Source: Lantana camara (taxonomy: Eukaryota; Streptophyta; Magnoliopsida; Lamiales; Verbenaceae). From it: DNA of 64,000 bases. Numbering within the stretch: position 1 is the first letter of the stretch; each line of letters begins with the position of its first letter. Below the pieces are notes generated by a model. The model was not told where the DNA came from, made no database searches, and saw only the letters and a list, made by a program, of their open reading frames with translations. The DNA is taken from positions 52,648,501 to 52,712,500 of the forward strand of contig CM074860.1 in assembly GCA_037501455.1 (NCBI GenBank). The letters run 5' to 3'. This document shows positions 1-12,663 of this stretch, in pieces. A program made the translations under genes and the position numbers.

Positions 1-2154
1 AAGTACATATTTCACACATATCTACGTATATACAAGGCTTATAAACCGCACACATTTCTAAAACGAGCACTTTACAATAGGGTATAACTATAACCTAACC
101 TCATCTGGCACCAAACACAGCCGAAGACACAGCAGATGGTTCACCCCGGAACCTGCATGACTCACTTGTCACCACCCAGGGTGCACCCGAACCAAAATGA
201 CACACACCAAACACAACAAAGAGCTCAGATAGACTCAAACAACCACACAAAGACGCACGGCACATGCTCAACCACTTAAGAAATGTAACCACATAAGCAG
301 GGTTCAGATTCACATCAATTATATGCAAAAGAAAACCTTAGGACATATTCATGATTGCACAAAACGAAATTCATATGATGCATATTTACAAAACAACAAA
401 CTAAATTCACATAACACCTTTCATACAGAAGCACGTATTACAAGACCAAATAAATCATATTAAAGCATGCTATGAATTTCATTTAATTCATAAGATTACA
501 TATCAAATTCCAACTAAATCACTCAACCTTACTAAGTTCATACAATTCATACATTACATATTAGATTCAAATTCAAGTTAGGTAATTAAACTTTAATTGC
601 AAAAGTCTCAAATTTAATCATCCAAGGTATGCTAATTCAACTTTTACTTAAATCAAAATTAGCTTACCCGTTTTCAAATGATAAGGTTCAATTAATTCAA
701 GTTATACAAATTTGTATTTTCTAAAATTACATAAACACCCCTTGTACGAGAATTATACCCAAATGGCAAGAAACGAAACTAATATCAACAACAATTCATA
801 AATTTATACATTCATAATTCATTACATATTTTCAAATACCAAGCAATGCATATTCATCAATTTATCGAACATACAAGTACGAATTATATTTTAAACAATT
901 AACAACTAATACAATTTCGGCATAACGGGGTTCAATTTACAATTCAAAGCATCAATGCATATCACATTTCATTAAATGCAAGATTTCGTATACATCGGAG
1001 TTCATATAAATCGATAAGTCAAGCAAATCACAATTAAATTACATTTAGTTCAATTAATCAAATAAATCACAAATGCACAAATAAATTCGCAGAAATTAAA
1101 CCGAGTGTCCGATTGACGAACGGAAAGTGGTGTTGGACTCACCACGACAAAGCGGACAAGCTGTCCGAAGGCCGGCCGCCGCCGGAATGTGGCGGAAAAA
1201 TCCCGAAAATTCACCCGTGTAAGGATTCCTCATGCCCATTCCAAATCCTCGATCAATTTCTGGAAAATCCAAGCCAATCGTCACCAATTTCCGATCCAAG
1301 AATACGAAAACCCTAAAATCTTCAAATCCAAATTACTTCCAAACCGTGAACCAAAATACCATCCGTAAAAGGCATTGTCTTACCCGTGACGTTCTCTTCG
1401 AAAACCCTAAGGTAGCTCGCCGGAAAAATCCTCGGAGACCTCCGTAACCGCGAACCGCCGCTGCACCGCCGCCAATCGGTTGGAGCAAAAGTTGTTTGAT
1501 CAAAGGCTACTAGTTCTCGCCGTTCCGAACAACTTTCGTGAAGGGCCCGAGGCCAACAAAAAATCGGAAAAGGCCCCCGTTGGCCCCCGAAGTTTCTGCA
1601 GCCGCACGCCTCCCCGGAACCACCACCTACGGCCAAAATTCACCCAAAATGATGCTGGAAATGGACTCAGGGGGTTGGAAAAGGGTAGGAAACACGAACC
1701 TTCGTCAAAAAAGATCGCCGGAGCAGCGGAATCGCCGCGGCTATAGTGTCGCGCGCCGCTGCCGCGAGCTTCAGGCGGCACGTGCGACGCCGTCGCAGCC
1801 CCGATGGCCGCACCGCCAACGCCATCCAATGCGCCGGAGACCCTTCTACCTGGGGGTGGGGTGCGTGTCGCCGGAAATTGGCCGGAAGCCGCCGCGAATG
1901 GGCCGCGAAGTGGCGGCTCCGCCACCCTCCACCTGCGCGACTGAAAATTGCAAATATCTCCGCCGTCGGCTGCCGGTTGGTCGAGTTCTTGGTATGGTTG
2001 TGACCGCGTCGTCGAGATAATCGAAATGGACTAATGGTTCGTCGAATTCCGTCGAGAAACGGGCAAGTTTGAGCTGTGTATGTTTTCACACTGTGAGTGT
2101 GTGTGAATGTCGTGGAGAGAGAGAGCGGGAGAAGAGAGAGAGCAGCCGAGTAAT
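1..2154 (-). repeat. X 3' LTR, distal portion (cut by element A)
   Basis: This matches 53794-56005 almost base for base with scattered substitutions and small indels, which identifies it as the second LTR copy of X. Positions 1100-1960 are GC-rich with CCGG/GCCGG-rich sequence. The open frames there are not kept between the two LTR copies, so it is not taken as a gene. A splice-donor-like site (minus strand) lies near 99-104, and the right copy has the better form at 53898. The last five bases, GTAAT at 2150-2154, are the target duplication of A. Confidence 0.85.
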
Positions 2155-2539
2155 TGTAGTACCCGGAACAGTACTCAATCCACATATGAAATGGTCAATC
2201 CATACATGAACCAAAGCTACGGCAAACGGGAGACAATAAAAAAAAAAAACACTACACAAGGCTAGACGGGTACCCTCAATTAAAACCAAACCAACAATGC
2301 AGAGTAGAGAAAAGCGGAAGCAATACGTCATTCAATACTTATAGGTACCATATTTATTTATTTACTAATAGATACCAACATTCCATATCAATACAATATC
2401 ATCTCTAATACAAGTGACAAGGCATGCTACAAAATATATAAAATATCTGTACAAGAACAAAATGTGAGATGAAGTGTGCTAGACCCGAACTAAAGACACT
2501 CTAGACTCTAATTCCCGCCTAGCACGCCCTGCAAAACAA

Positions 2540-3243
2540 CTGAAAAGTTGAGGTGTCAGTCCAACATGGACTGAGCGAGGGGTTATAAATAAATATAAGC
2601 GCACATACATGCAAGTTATAATCTCGGGTAATAATTTTGGGAAACAACAATACAATTTAATAAAGCAAAAGATACAATCGCCCGAGGTTACAAGTAATTC
2701 AGTTTATTAATTTAACAATTCGATACAATCAATTGTGGCCCGGCGAGTGAGGGCAATTCTCCAACCTCACTCCGACTGTGTACAATCAGTCAATCAATTG
2801 CTCAATAGTTAGGTGATCATGCAATTCATTACTGTGCACAATTAGCAGTTTCAGTCCATCCTTCTTCCTCCGGGTGATGGTGGGATTGCAAGGCCCCACC
2901 ATCTAATCAGTTTGGGCAGAGGGTACATGAATCCCTAAGCCCGGAACTCCTTCCTCCCCTAATCTCCTAGGGGCTTCAGGGGTCATCCCAATTTGGTGAG
3001 AGTAGCTCTCGAGTTACCCGTCAGCCCATGCTTTCCCGGTTGGCTCGAGCCACTACCCTCGGGCCCACAGTGCAATACAATACTCGCCCAATCAATCAAT
3101 CAATCAATTAGTTCTTTCAAAAGTTTGATAAATCATTTGAAAACCAATCTTATTTGAAAACTTTAGCTATATATAGATAGGTTTTCGCTTAAAACTTAAC
3201 ATAGGGTTATACGGGGTCCTATGTATCTAGAATTAAACCTTAC
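2540..3243 (-). other. Candidate LTR intron, element A
   Basis: In element sense the donor reads CAG then GTAAGG (plus 3238-3246), and the acceptor is a pyrimidine-rich run ending TTTTCAG (plus 2540-2542 is its CTG). CTGAC lies just upstream (plus GTCAG, 2555-2559) and fits the plant branch-site consensus CURAY. The span is 704 nt. The same signals in the same order occur in the LTRs of W, X, Y and Z. This is inferred; no transcript evidence is available. Confidence 0.4.
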
Positions 3244-3515
3244 CTGAACGACCCAAAACAAACAAGGAAACAGCTCACGGGGCCTGCTCCTCGTCACCAG
3301 GAAGCTGGTTTGTGCAAGAAAGATAATTGTCCGTGAGACACGACTCAAAATGTACCAAATAGGACGAACGGCAAAAATGCAACGAGTATGATAGAATGTA
3401 CCATGAAAATATCTCGTTATAACATGTATGCAATCATATAATCAACATATATATATATATATATAGCACATACACGTACAGCCATGCATGCAAAACAATA
3501 TACATGAAAACAGAG

Positions 3516-3727
3516 GGTGACACGCCAGTGCCACCAAAATACACTAAGCCGTGACACACCCATGTCACAGTACAGCGGACAACATGCATGCGAACAGAAG
3601 GTGACACGCCCGTGTCACCATTACAAAGCAATCCGTGATACCCCCGTGTCACGGTACAGAAAACCCAGGCCACTACGCACCCCCGTGTCACGCTGAAGAA
3701 GGGAAAGTTGACACGCCCGTGTCAACT
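3516..3727. repeat. Palindrome cluster GTGACACG-CC-CGTGTCAC (A 3' LTR)
   Basis: Six boxes are built on GTGACAC/GTGTCAC with a C-rich centre. The last (3706-3727) has 10-bp arms, AGTTGACACG and CGTGTCAACT, around CC. Outer bases differ between boxes but stay complementary. The 5' LTR carries the same cluster at 10859-11070. Confidence 0.75.
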
Positions 3728-4663
3728 GTGCGTAGCAGAAAAAAATAGAGCAAAAGCAGCAGCAACAACGAAACAACAACAATAACCCACAAAATGATCC
3801 ATAATCAAGTTCAAACACATATATATCATGCAATAAACATACTAGCTTACATATAGATCATCTACAACTCATAAAACACATAATTCCAAGGTAGATCATC
3901 AATAATCCATCAAATGAAACCCATTTCATCATTCATGCTTCCAAGTCCAAACTTCACAAGAAAAATACATCCAACTTAAGCACAAAGTTCATAAACAAGT
4001 TTCCAACAACAAATACACAATTTAACCAATTTAATACAAAGCCCTATCTATACTATATACTCAAGAAAATCATCAAAGTTCCATAAATACCTCAATGAAA
4101 GAAATGAGAGAAGAGATGAAGAGATGATGTTGATGATGCTTGAATGATCACAAAACCCACAATTCTTAAGCTTGTATGAAGAAATCTCCTTCCACCATGG
4201 CAAGGGTTTTGTCACGGTTGAAAAGGAAGCAAGAGCAAATGTGTATGTAATGTTTGTATGAAATGGAAAGCCAAGGTACGTGATATGCTGCTAATTGAAG
4301 GAAAGAAATGGCCAAATTTGCAATTAAATCCTCCCATTTATTTAAGTCATGCTATTGGGTTCAATTCCATAACAAGTGATCAATTAAGTCCAATGCAATT
4401 AAGTCCCCTAATTCATGAGAATGTTCAAGTAAGGTCACGAAAGAAACTAACTCATGTTCGGGAAAAATTTCACGTTACAATCACATTCAATATGTGCGAC
4501 AATTATAATATGATATGAATTTCAATAAAATACTTAGAATGTAAATTTTATAAAATTTATGTCATGACATGAAAAGTTAAAGAAATGATCAAATAATTAA
4601 AATCTAACTCTCAAACTCACACGTATCGATCATACCTGAAATGCCGAAAGCTGGGACGTTACA

Positions 4664-4675
4664 ATCCTCCCTCCT
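4664..4675 (-). promoter_or_regulatory. A polypurine tract
   Basis: The bases immediately inside the 3' LTR read AAGGAGGGAGGAT on the minus strand, the expected plus-strand DNA primer for reverse transcription. It directly follows the pol end; no hairpin array precedes it, unlike in X, Y and Z. Confidence 0.8.
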
Positions 4676-4698
4676 TAAAAAGAATCTGGTCCCCAGAT

Positions 4699-7317
4699 TC
4701 ACTGATCGGAAGGGAACAACTCTGGATGGAACCGTCTCATCTTGTCTTCGGTCTCCCACGTGGCTTCTTCGGTCTTGTCACTTCTCCAAAGAACCTTAAC
4801 CATGGGAATCTTCCGGTTTCTTACTCCTGAAACTTCTTATCCAATATCTTAACCGGTTTCTGAACAAAGGTTAGGTTCGGTTCCAATTCCACTTCTCCAA
4901 TGGGAATGATCTCGGTTTCATCGGGGTAGTATTTCCTTAACTGAGAGACGTGAAATACATTATGAATCCCCGTGAGGCTCGTTGGTAGGTCCAATATGTA
5001 AGCAACTTCTCCAACTGTTTCCAAAATCTCATAAGGACCTAAATAACGAGGCTTAAGCTTACCTCCTTTCCCAATCCGAGCAAATCCTTTACGTGGAGAC
5101 GCTTTCAAGAATACTCAGTCTCCAACTTCAAACTCGAGATCCCTTCTGCGACGATCGGTGTAGCTCTTCTGTCTCTCCTGAGCTGATTTCATCCGTTGTT
5201 TTATTAATTGGACTTTCTCAATCATAGCTTCAACAGCCTTAGAAGGTTTTTCCAATTGCTCACTTTTCTTAACACCTTCTTGCTTAGTCCATTTCCACTC
5301 TTCCAGGTCAAAGAACAACGGAGAATGACACTTCCGGCCATAAAGTAGCTCATACGGTGCCATTCCAATGGAAGCCTGAAAATTGTTGTTGTACGCAAAC
5401 TCAATCAAAGGTAGCTGATCATGCCAAGAAGATTGAAAATCCAAAGAACAAGCTCGAAGCAAATCCTCGAGATATCTTATTAATCTCTCGGACTGACCAT
5501 CCATCTGAGGATGAAATGCTGTACTAAACTGGAGCTTGGTACCCAAAACCTCTTGCAATTCACGCCACAACTTCGAAGTTAACCGTAGATCTCTGTCTGA
5601 GACTATACTAACCAGAATCCCATGAAGTCTAACAATCTCCCAGTTATAAAGCTTGGCTAGCTTGCGAATCTTAAACGATATCCGAACCGGCAGAAAATGT
5701 GCAGACTTCGTCAAAGGGTCCACAATCACCCAAATTCCATCGAACCCACCTTTCACTTTAGGCAATCCGGACACGAAATCCATGGTCACCTGTTCCCACT
5801 TCCACTCAGGAATAGGTAACGGCTGAAGAAGACCTCCCGGTTTCTGGTGCTCGGCTTTCACTTTCTGACAAGTGAGACAATGCTTCACATACTCAGCCAC
5901 GTCCTTCTTCAGTCCACGCCACCAATAATATTGCCTTAAATCCTTATACATCTGGTTTCCTCCTGGGTGGATGGAATAAGCCGATCTGTGAGCTTCCTCG
6001 AGCAATACCCGTTTCAACTCTTCGGGTATAACCACTCGGTTCTTGAAACGAAGAAGACCGGTTTCATCGAACCCGAATGGACATTCCGGATCAGCTCTTG
6101 CCTTAGCTACCAATTTCTGAACTTCCACATCCGTACTCTGAGCCTCAAACAACCTGTGCTTCAAATCTGGCTGGACCGAAATATTAGAAACTCGAGCCCT
6201 TACAACAATTGGCTCGATTCCACTACTTTCACCCACTTCCAAGATCGACACACTAACCTTCCTACTAAGTGCATCGGCGACCACGTTGGCTTTGCCGGGA
6301 TGGTATTTAATCGTGTAATCATAATCTTCCAACCTTTCCATCCAACGCCGCTGCCTCATATTCAAATCCTTCTGAGTGAATAAATACTGGAGGCTTTTGT
6401 GGTCGGTGAAAATCTCAAAAGACACCCCGTACAAATAATGTCTCGACTTTCCAAGTGCAAAGACTACAGCTGCAAGCTCAAGATCATGCGTCGGATAATT
6501 CTTCTCGTGCTCTTTCAACTTCCGGGATGCGTAAGCAATTACCTTACCCTTCTGAGTCAACACACATCCCAAGCCTTCCTTAGAAGCATCCGTAAAAACA
6601 GCGTAACCTTCAGAACCTTCCGGAAGGGCTAACACTGGAGCAGACACTAACTTCTCTTTCAAGAAAGTGAAACATTTCTCACAACCTTCATCTCAACCGA
6701 ATTTCACATTCTTTTTCGTCAACCGGGTTAAAGTAGCTGAGAAATCTTTAACAAACCTCCGGTAGTAACCTGCCAAACCCAAGAAACTCCTGATTTCTGA
6801 GGCATTCTTAGGTTTCTCCCACTTCAGAACCGACTCAATCTTTGAAGGATCGACCTCCAAACCATTGCCCGAAATCACGTGACCCAAGAATAACACCCTG
6901 TCAATCCAAAACTCACACTTGCTGAATTTGGCAAATAACTAATGCTCCTTCAAAGTCCTCAATACCAACTGAAGATGCCTTGCATGCTCCTCGACAGACT
7001 TAGAGAAAACCAGAATATCATCAATAAAGATGACCACGAACTTATCCAGAAAAGGCCTGAAAATCCTGTGCATCATGTCCATAAAAGCTGCTGGGCATTA
7101 GTCAAACCAAACGGCATCACTACAAACTCATAATGCCCATACCGAGTATTAAATCCTGTCTTAGAAATATCCTCAGCTCAGATTCGCAGCTGGTAGTACC
7201 CTTGTCTCAAATCCAACTTCGAGTAGACTTTAGATCCATGAAGTATATCAAACAACTCCTCGATGTGTGGAAGAGGATACTTATTGTTGATCGTTATCCG
7301 GTTAAACTCCCTATAGT
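4699..7317 (-). pseudogene. pol: A pol: reverse transcriptase, RNase H, integrase, chromodomain-like tail
   Basis: This would copy element RNA into DNA and insert it into the host genome. RT motifs include the active-site [10 protein letters not shown] (plus 7008-7044) and [18 protein letters not shown] after 6896. RNase H carries [11 protein letters not shown] and the DHKSLQYL region. Integrase has the H-H-C-C knuckle (HPGG...[11 protein letters not shown]) and an intact catalytic set, with D in MDFVSGLPK and D-35-E between SDRD and GQSERL. The tail has KILDKKFQE, then a chromodomain-like end in a shifted frame, stopping at 4699-4701. Breaks are a 1-nt frameshift near 7320, TGA at 6693-6695, TGA at 5115-5117 and a frameshift near 4821. 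The two TGA codons sit where related elements have Trp. Not functional. Confidence 0.88.
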
Positions 7318-9219
7318 CTATACACATCTCAGAGTCCCGTCCTTCTTCTTTACGAACAAAACCGGTGCACCCACGGGAGAAGAACTCGGTCTAATGTACC
7401 CACTCTCCAACAACGCATCAAGTTGAGTCTTCAACTCTTTCAACTCGGCCGGAGCCATACGATACAGAGTCTTGGAGTACGGCTCTGCATTAGGGTACAA
7501 ATCGATCACAAACTCGATTTCCCGTTCTGGAGGTAACGAATCCAATTCTTCAGGAAAGACCTCGGGAAACTCCTTCATTACTTCCGTTTCTTCCAGCTTA
7601 CTTTGATCCTTGGGTTTGTTGAGAATATAAACAATGAAACCCGTGGCTCCCTCTCGAACCAACTTATGAGCTTCTGAGAACGAAAGTAAAGGCACAGTCT
7701 TGGAACTCCAACCTACTACCAAATCTGACCCGAACTGAACCTTCTTCGCCTTGCAATCAACTGTGGCAGAATGTCTGTAGAACCAATCCATGCCCAAAAT
7801 GGATCCATAACAGGTCATCGGCAGCTCAATGAAGTCTGACAAGAATACTCGACCCTCGATGCTCACCGGAACCTCTCTAAACACCCGATCAGATTCTAAA
7901 CTACCACCAAACGGAGTACTAACCACATAACATGCAGAAGAACGAGTGACACTCAAAGGCAAAGAAACAGATATAGCATTCGAAAGAATGGAGTGAGTAG
8001 CTCCCGAATCAAACAAGGTATGAATGTTCGTGCCATGTATGCAAATGGTACCTTCAACTAGCGCGGCTGGATCAACATCAGCATCCTGCTGGTCTCCGTC
8101 CAAAGCATAAGCATGAGCCCTGATCACTGGTCTCTGTGCTCCCGGTGGTGGCATCCTTCGGTCTGGAGATCCGTCTACCATATGCTCGTCGCTCCCACAA
8201 ATCAAACATAAACCCAGACGCCTCCTGGAATTATCATAGATATGCGTCCTCTGACCACATAAGGTACACGCAGGCCTCTCGGGTGGTGGTGGCAAAGCTG
8301 GAGCAACTGGAGCTCTAATCACTGGTCCTGCTGGTCGAGGCTTCTTCCTTGGGCCCTTCGGAGCTGGTGGTGGAGAAGAATAAACCATCGGCCTCTTGCC
8401 TGAAGCAGAACCCAAACCTGAACCCTTATACCCCGATCCGGAGCCTCTAAAACCCGATCCGGAACCTGTGCGATAAGTAGACCGCCTCGCATTCACTGAA
8501 TGCTCAACCAAGAATGCCTTCTTGGTAGCCTTCACCCATGTGCTCGTGTTGACCGCCTCAATCGCTGCCTGAATATCCGGTCTAAGGCCCTGAACAAACT
8601 GCATCGCCTTATGGAAATCGTCACTCGCTATATTAGGAGCATAGCGGGACAATCTCTCAAACTCGGCGATATACTCTGAAACTGACCGGCTTCCTTGCTT
8701 AAGTTCTGTGAATTCCTTTAATCTTCGAGTGCGAGAAGATGGAGGAATAAACTTGTTCTTGAACTCCCTGATGAAAACTTCCCAATTCACTTCCTCGCCT
8801 GCAGTACCTAACACAATCCGGGCACTCTCCCACCATGAATATGCCTCGCCCTGAATCAAAGAAATAATACATCGGGCCTTCTCCTGGGACTCACACGGAA
8901 TAAGCTCCCATATCCTCTCAATTTCCTTCAGCCACTGCTCGGTCTGAATATCATTCCCTTTATAGAACTTGGGAGGATGCTAGTTCTGGAACTCCCTGAA
9001 AGCTAATGAAATCTGGCCTCCCGGCTGTGGTGGTGGAACTGATGGTGGTGGAGGAACATAATCCCGGACTCTCTGATCAATAAGACCCACCACGGCGTTC
9101 ATAAAGTCCTGTGGCTGAGCCTGAGGAGGTGGAGGAGGAGGTGGTGATCTCTCTCGGCGATGGTGACGACGATGTCGATGTCTAGGAGAACGATCACGGT
9201 GATGTCTATCGCGAGCCAT
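7318..9219 (-). pseudogene. gag: A gag, protease and start of RT
   Basis: ATG at 9219 opens a basic, His/Arg- and Pro-rich N-terminus (MARDRHHRDRSPRHRHRR). A Retrotrans_gag region follows (EAYSWWESARIV, EYIAEFERLSRYAPNIA), then two CX2CX4H knuckles near residue 320 that both lack the final Cys (Ser instead). The aspartic protease has FDSGATHS and LGMDWF, and the RT N-terminus has [12 protein letters not shown] at 8980-8982 (residue 80) replaces a Gln found in Z, and the frame is lost near 7318. Pro-rich segments separate the knuckles from the basic region. Z Gag follows it closely for about 200 residues. Confidence 0.88.
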
Positions 9220-9480
9220 CCTGAAATCAAGTCACTAATATGCATGTTCAATTAGTAGGTGCAAATGTGTGCAAATAATTCACAATTGCACATAAGTTAT
9301 AAAATTCAAACAATTCACCAAATTCAAGTAAATTCAAATAAGTCAAGTAGGTTCAAATATGTCAAATAACGATGCAAGACTCTCAAATTAACAATTAGTT
9401 CCTATGCCGCGCGACCTAGACTCACAAGACACGACACTAGAGACCCGATTTTGCAGCCGGGCTCTGATACCACCGTAGGA
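9220..9480 (-). promoter_or_regulatory. A 5' leader with tRNA primer-binding site (9461-9472)
   Basis: TGGTATCAGAGC on the minus strand, eight bases inside the 5' LTR, is complementary to the 3' end of initiator-Met tRNA. The rest of the leader is AT-rich and shares the GTCGTGTC and GGTCG motifs with the Z leaders. Confidence 0.88.
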
Positions 9481-12007
9481 TGTAGCACCCGGAACGCTAG
9501 GCACCACATCCCCCGCACCATAGCCTCAATCCACATATGAAATGGTCAATCCATACTTGAACCAAAGCTACGGCGAACGGGAGACAATAAAAAAAAACAC
9601 TACACAAGGCTAGGTGGGTACCCTCAATTAAAACCAAACCAACAATGCAGAGTAGAGAAAAGCGGAACCAATACGTCATTCAATACTTATAGGTACCATA
9701 TTTATTTATTTACTAATAGATACCAACATTCCATATCAATACAATATCATCTCTAATACAAGTGACATGGCATGCTACAAAATATATAAAATATCTGTAC
9801 AAGAACAAAATGTGAGATGAAGTGTGCTAGACCCGAATTAAAGACACTCTAGACTCTAATTCCCGCCTAGCACGCCCTACAAAACAACTGAAAAGTTGAG
9901 GTGTCAGTCCAACACGGACTGAGCGAGGGGTTATAAATAAATATAAGCGCACATACATGCAAGTTATAATCTCGGGTAGTAATTTTGGGAAACAACAATA
10001 CAATTTAATAAAGCAAAAGATACAATCGCCCGAGTTGACAACTAATCCAGTTTATTAATTTAACAATTCAATACAATCAATTGTGGCCCGGCGAGTGAGG
10101 GCAATTCTCCAACCTTACTCCGACTGTGTACAATCAATCAATCAATTGCTCAATAATTAGGTGATCATGCAATTCATTACGGTGCACAATTAGCAGTTTC
10201 AGTCCATCCTTCTTCCTCCGGGTGATGGTGGGATTGCAAGGCCCCACCATCGAATCAGTCTGGGCAGAGGGTACATGAATCCCTAAGCCCGGAGCTCCTT
10301 CCTCCGCTAATCTCCTAGGGGGTTCAGGGGTCATCCCAATTTGGTGAGAGTAGCTCTCGAGTTACCCGTCAGCCCATGCTTTCCCGGTTGGCTCGAGCCA
10401 CTACCCTCGGGCCCACAGTGCAATACAATACTCGCCCAATCAATCAATTAATCAATTAGTTCCTTCAAAAGTTTGATAAATCATTTGAAAACCAATCTCA
10501 TTTGAAAACTATAGCTATATATAGATAGGTTTTTGCTTAAAACTTCACATAGGGTTATACGGGTCCTATGTATGTAGAATTAAACCTCACCGGAACGACC
10601 CAAAACAAACAAGGAAACAGCTCACGGGGCCTGCTCCTCGTCACCAGGAAGCTGGTCTGTGCAAGAAAGACAATTGTCCGTGAGACACGACTCAAAATGT
10701 ACCAAATAGGACGAACGGCGAAAATGCAACTAGTATGATAGAATGTACCATGAAAATATTTCGTTATAACATGTATGCAATCATATAATCAACATATATA
10801 TATATATAGCACATACACGTACATCCATGCATGCAAAACAATATACATGAAAACAGAGGGCGACACGCCCGTGCCACCAAAATACACTAAGCCGTGACAC
10901 CCCCGTGTCACAGTACAGCGGACAACATGCATGCGAACAGAAGGTGACACGCCTGTGTCACCATTACAAAGCAATCGGTGACACCCCCGTGTCACGGTAC
11001 AGAAAACCCAGGTCACTACGCACCCCCATGTCACGCTGAAGAAGGGAAAGTTGACACGCCCGTGTCAACTGTGCGTAGCAGAAAAAAAACAGAGCAAAAG
11101 CAGCAGCAACAACGAAACAACAACAACAACCCACAAAATGATCCATAATCAAGTTCAAACACATATATATCATGCAATAAACATACTAGCTTACATATAG
11201 ATCATCTACAACTCATAAAACACATAATTCCAACTTAGATCATCAATAATCCATCAAATGAAACCCACTTCATCATTCATGCTTCCAAGTCCAAACTTCA
11301 CAAGAAAAATACATCCAACTTAAGCACAAAGTTCATAAACAAGTTTCCAACAACAAATACACAATTTAACCAATTTAATACAAAGCCCTATCTATACTAT
11401 ATACTCAAGAAAATCATCAAAGTTCCATAAATACCTCAATGAAAGAAATGAGAGAAGAGATGAAGAGATGATGTTGATGATGCTTGAATGATCACAAAAC
11501 CCACAATTATGAAGCTTGTATGAAGAAATCTCCTTCCACCATGGCAAGGGTTTTGTCAGGGTTGAAAAGGAAGCAAGAGCAAATGTGTATGTAGTGTTTG
11601 TATGAAATGGAAAGCCAAGGTACGTGATATGCTGCTAATTGAAGGAAAGAAATGGCCAAATTTGCAATTAAATCCTCCCATTTATTTAAGTCATGCTATT
11701 GGGTTCAATTCCATAACAAGTGATCAATTAAGTCCAATGCAATTAAGTCCCCTAATTCATGAGTGTGTTCAAGTAAGGTCACGAAAGAAATTAACTCATG
11801 TTCGGGAAAAATTTCACGTTACAATCACATTCAATATGTGCGACAATTATAATATGATATGAATTTCAATAAAATACTTAGAATGTAAATTTTATAAAAT
11901 TTATGTCATGACATGAAAAGTTAAAGAAATGATCAAATAATTAAAATCTAACTCTCAAACTCACACGTGTCGATCATACCTGAAATGCCGAAAGCTGGGG
12001 CGTTACA
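9481..12007 (-). repeat. A 5' LTR
   Basis: 2,527 bp, TGTAGCACCC to GGGCGTTACA on the plus strand. It carries the palindrome cluster (10859-11070), the hairpin with arms GATGGTGGG/CCCACCATC (10224-10251) and a hairpin with TCATG in the loop (10268-10284). The donor-like site near 10585 is CCG|GTGAGG here, weaker than in the 3' LTR. Confidence 0.92.
10859..11070. repeat. Palindrome cluster GTGACACG-CC-CGTGTCAC (A 5' LTR)
   Basis: Clear boxes lie at 10894-10911, 10943-10962, 10978-10995 and 11049-11070, with weaker ones at 10859 and about 11013. Arms are 7-10 bp. Outer pairs switch from GG/CC to AGT/ACT between boxes while pairing is kept. The cluster sits 0.94-1.15 kb from the LTR 5' end. Confidence 0.78.
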
Positions 12008-12341
12008 GTTATGTCACGTTAAACGAGGATCCGGGTGTTTTAACCCGGGTCCTCGCGCGAAAAACGAACGGTAGAAGGGGCAAACGATGTCAGGATTAAA
12101 CAAACTCAGAGTCTACGGACTCGTCTCGATGCCCCGAATGCGTTGAAGGGGTCAAAATGGTCAAAATCTCGTTCGAACGATAAATAACCGAAAACCACCT
12201 AAAAGGAGAAAATTACAAAGGGGCCCCTAAACTCTAAAAGAGTTCAAAATAGGGCCACGCAAGACACAAAATCACATAATTAAACACGTAAAGAGGTTGA
12301 AATGAGGCGTACCTTATAAGTCGGACGAACGGGATGTTACA
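12008..12341 (-). repeat. X 3' LTR, 5' end
   Basis: This continues the LTR broken at 2154 and matches 56006-56340. The terminus is TGTAACATCCC on the minus strand at 12341. The first five bases, GTTAT, are the target copy flanking A. Confidence 0.88.
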
Positions 12342-12663
12342 AACTCCCCTCCTTCAAAAGGACCTGTCCTCAGGTCCAAAAGCAGGATCTTGAACGACTC
12401 TGAAGCGAATTCCACTTCAAGCTTCCGCTGTGCAACTCTGATTTAGGCGAACTGCAAACCCCTCAGGATACTTCTCCCTTAACTAACATCAACTCCCTTC
12501 ATGGTGACTCGTTGTCACTGAAGTTCGACTGAGCGCTTGACCGTTGGTCACTTCAAACTCGTTTGATCCCCATTAGACCACTGCACTCAAAGCCCGATAC
12601 CGTCACGTCCTCATCGCTGGCAAACTGTCGTCTGGCCAGAAGTAACGTAACCGCAACAAACAA

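Larger units (their letters stand above)
2155..4663 (-). repeat. A 3' LTR
   Basis: 2,509 bp, ends TGTAGTACCC and GACGTTACA on the plus strand. It differs from the 5' LTR by scattered substitutions and an 18-bp deletion just inside the 2155 end. It contains a palindrome cluster (3516-3727), a hairpin with a 9-bp stem (2876-2903) and intron-like signals (2540-3243). Confidence 0.92.
2155..12007 (-). mobile_element. Element A: decayed full-length Ty3 chromovirus (Tekay/Del-like)
   Basis: The 9.85-kb element is bounded by TGTAG...GTTACA, with LTRs 2155-4663 and 9481-12007 and target copies GTAAT (2150-2154) and GTTAT (12008-12012), one mismatch. Minus-strand order is 5' LTR, primer site, gag, protease, RT, RNase H, integrase, chromodomain-like tail, purine tract, 3' LTR. 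Three in-frame stops and at least two frameshifts break the coding region, so it is inactive. The long LTRs and integrase tail fit the Tekay/Del clade; the clade call is by motif reading, not phylogeny. Its Gag is the closest seen here to that of Z, so a live relative of A is a plausible helper for Z. Confidence 0.9.

Noticed and set aside
1500..2185. Open frames on both strands in the GC-rich part of the X LTR (and 54907-55944)
   Set aside because: The two LTR copies differ by frame-breaking indels here, and no conserved motif is seen; open frames are expected in GC-rich sequence.
3448..3466. AT dinucleotide tract (also 10794-10807, 40269-40285, 57070-57092)
   Set aside because: Ordinary short microsatellites inside LTRs; no further structure seen.
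5967..7426. Plus-strand frames opposite A pol
   Set aside because: Shadow frames of the decayed pol on the minus strand.
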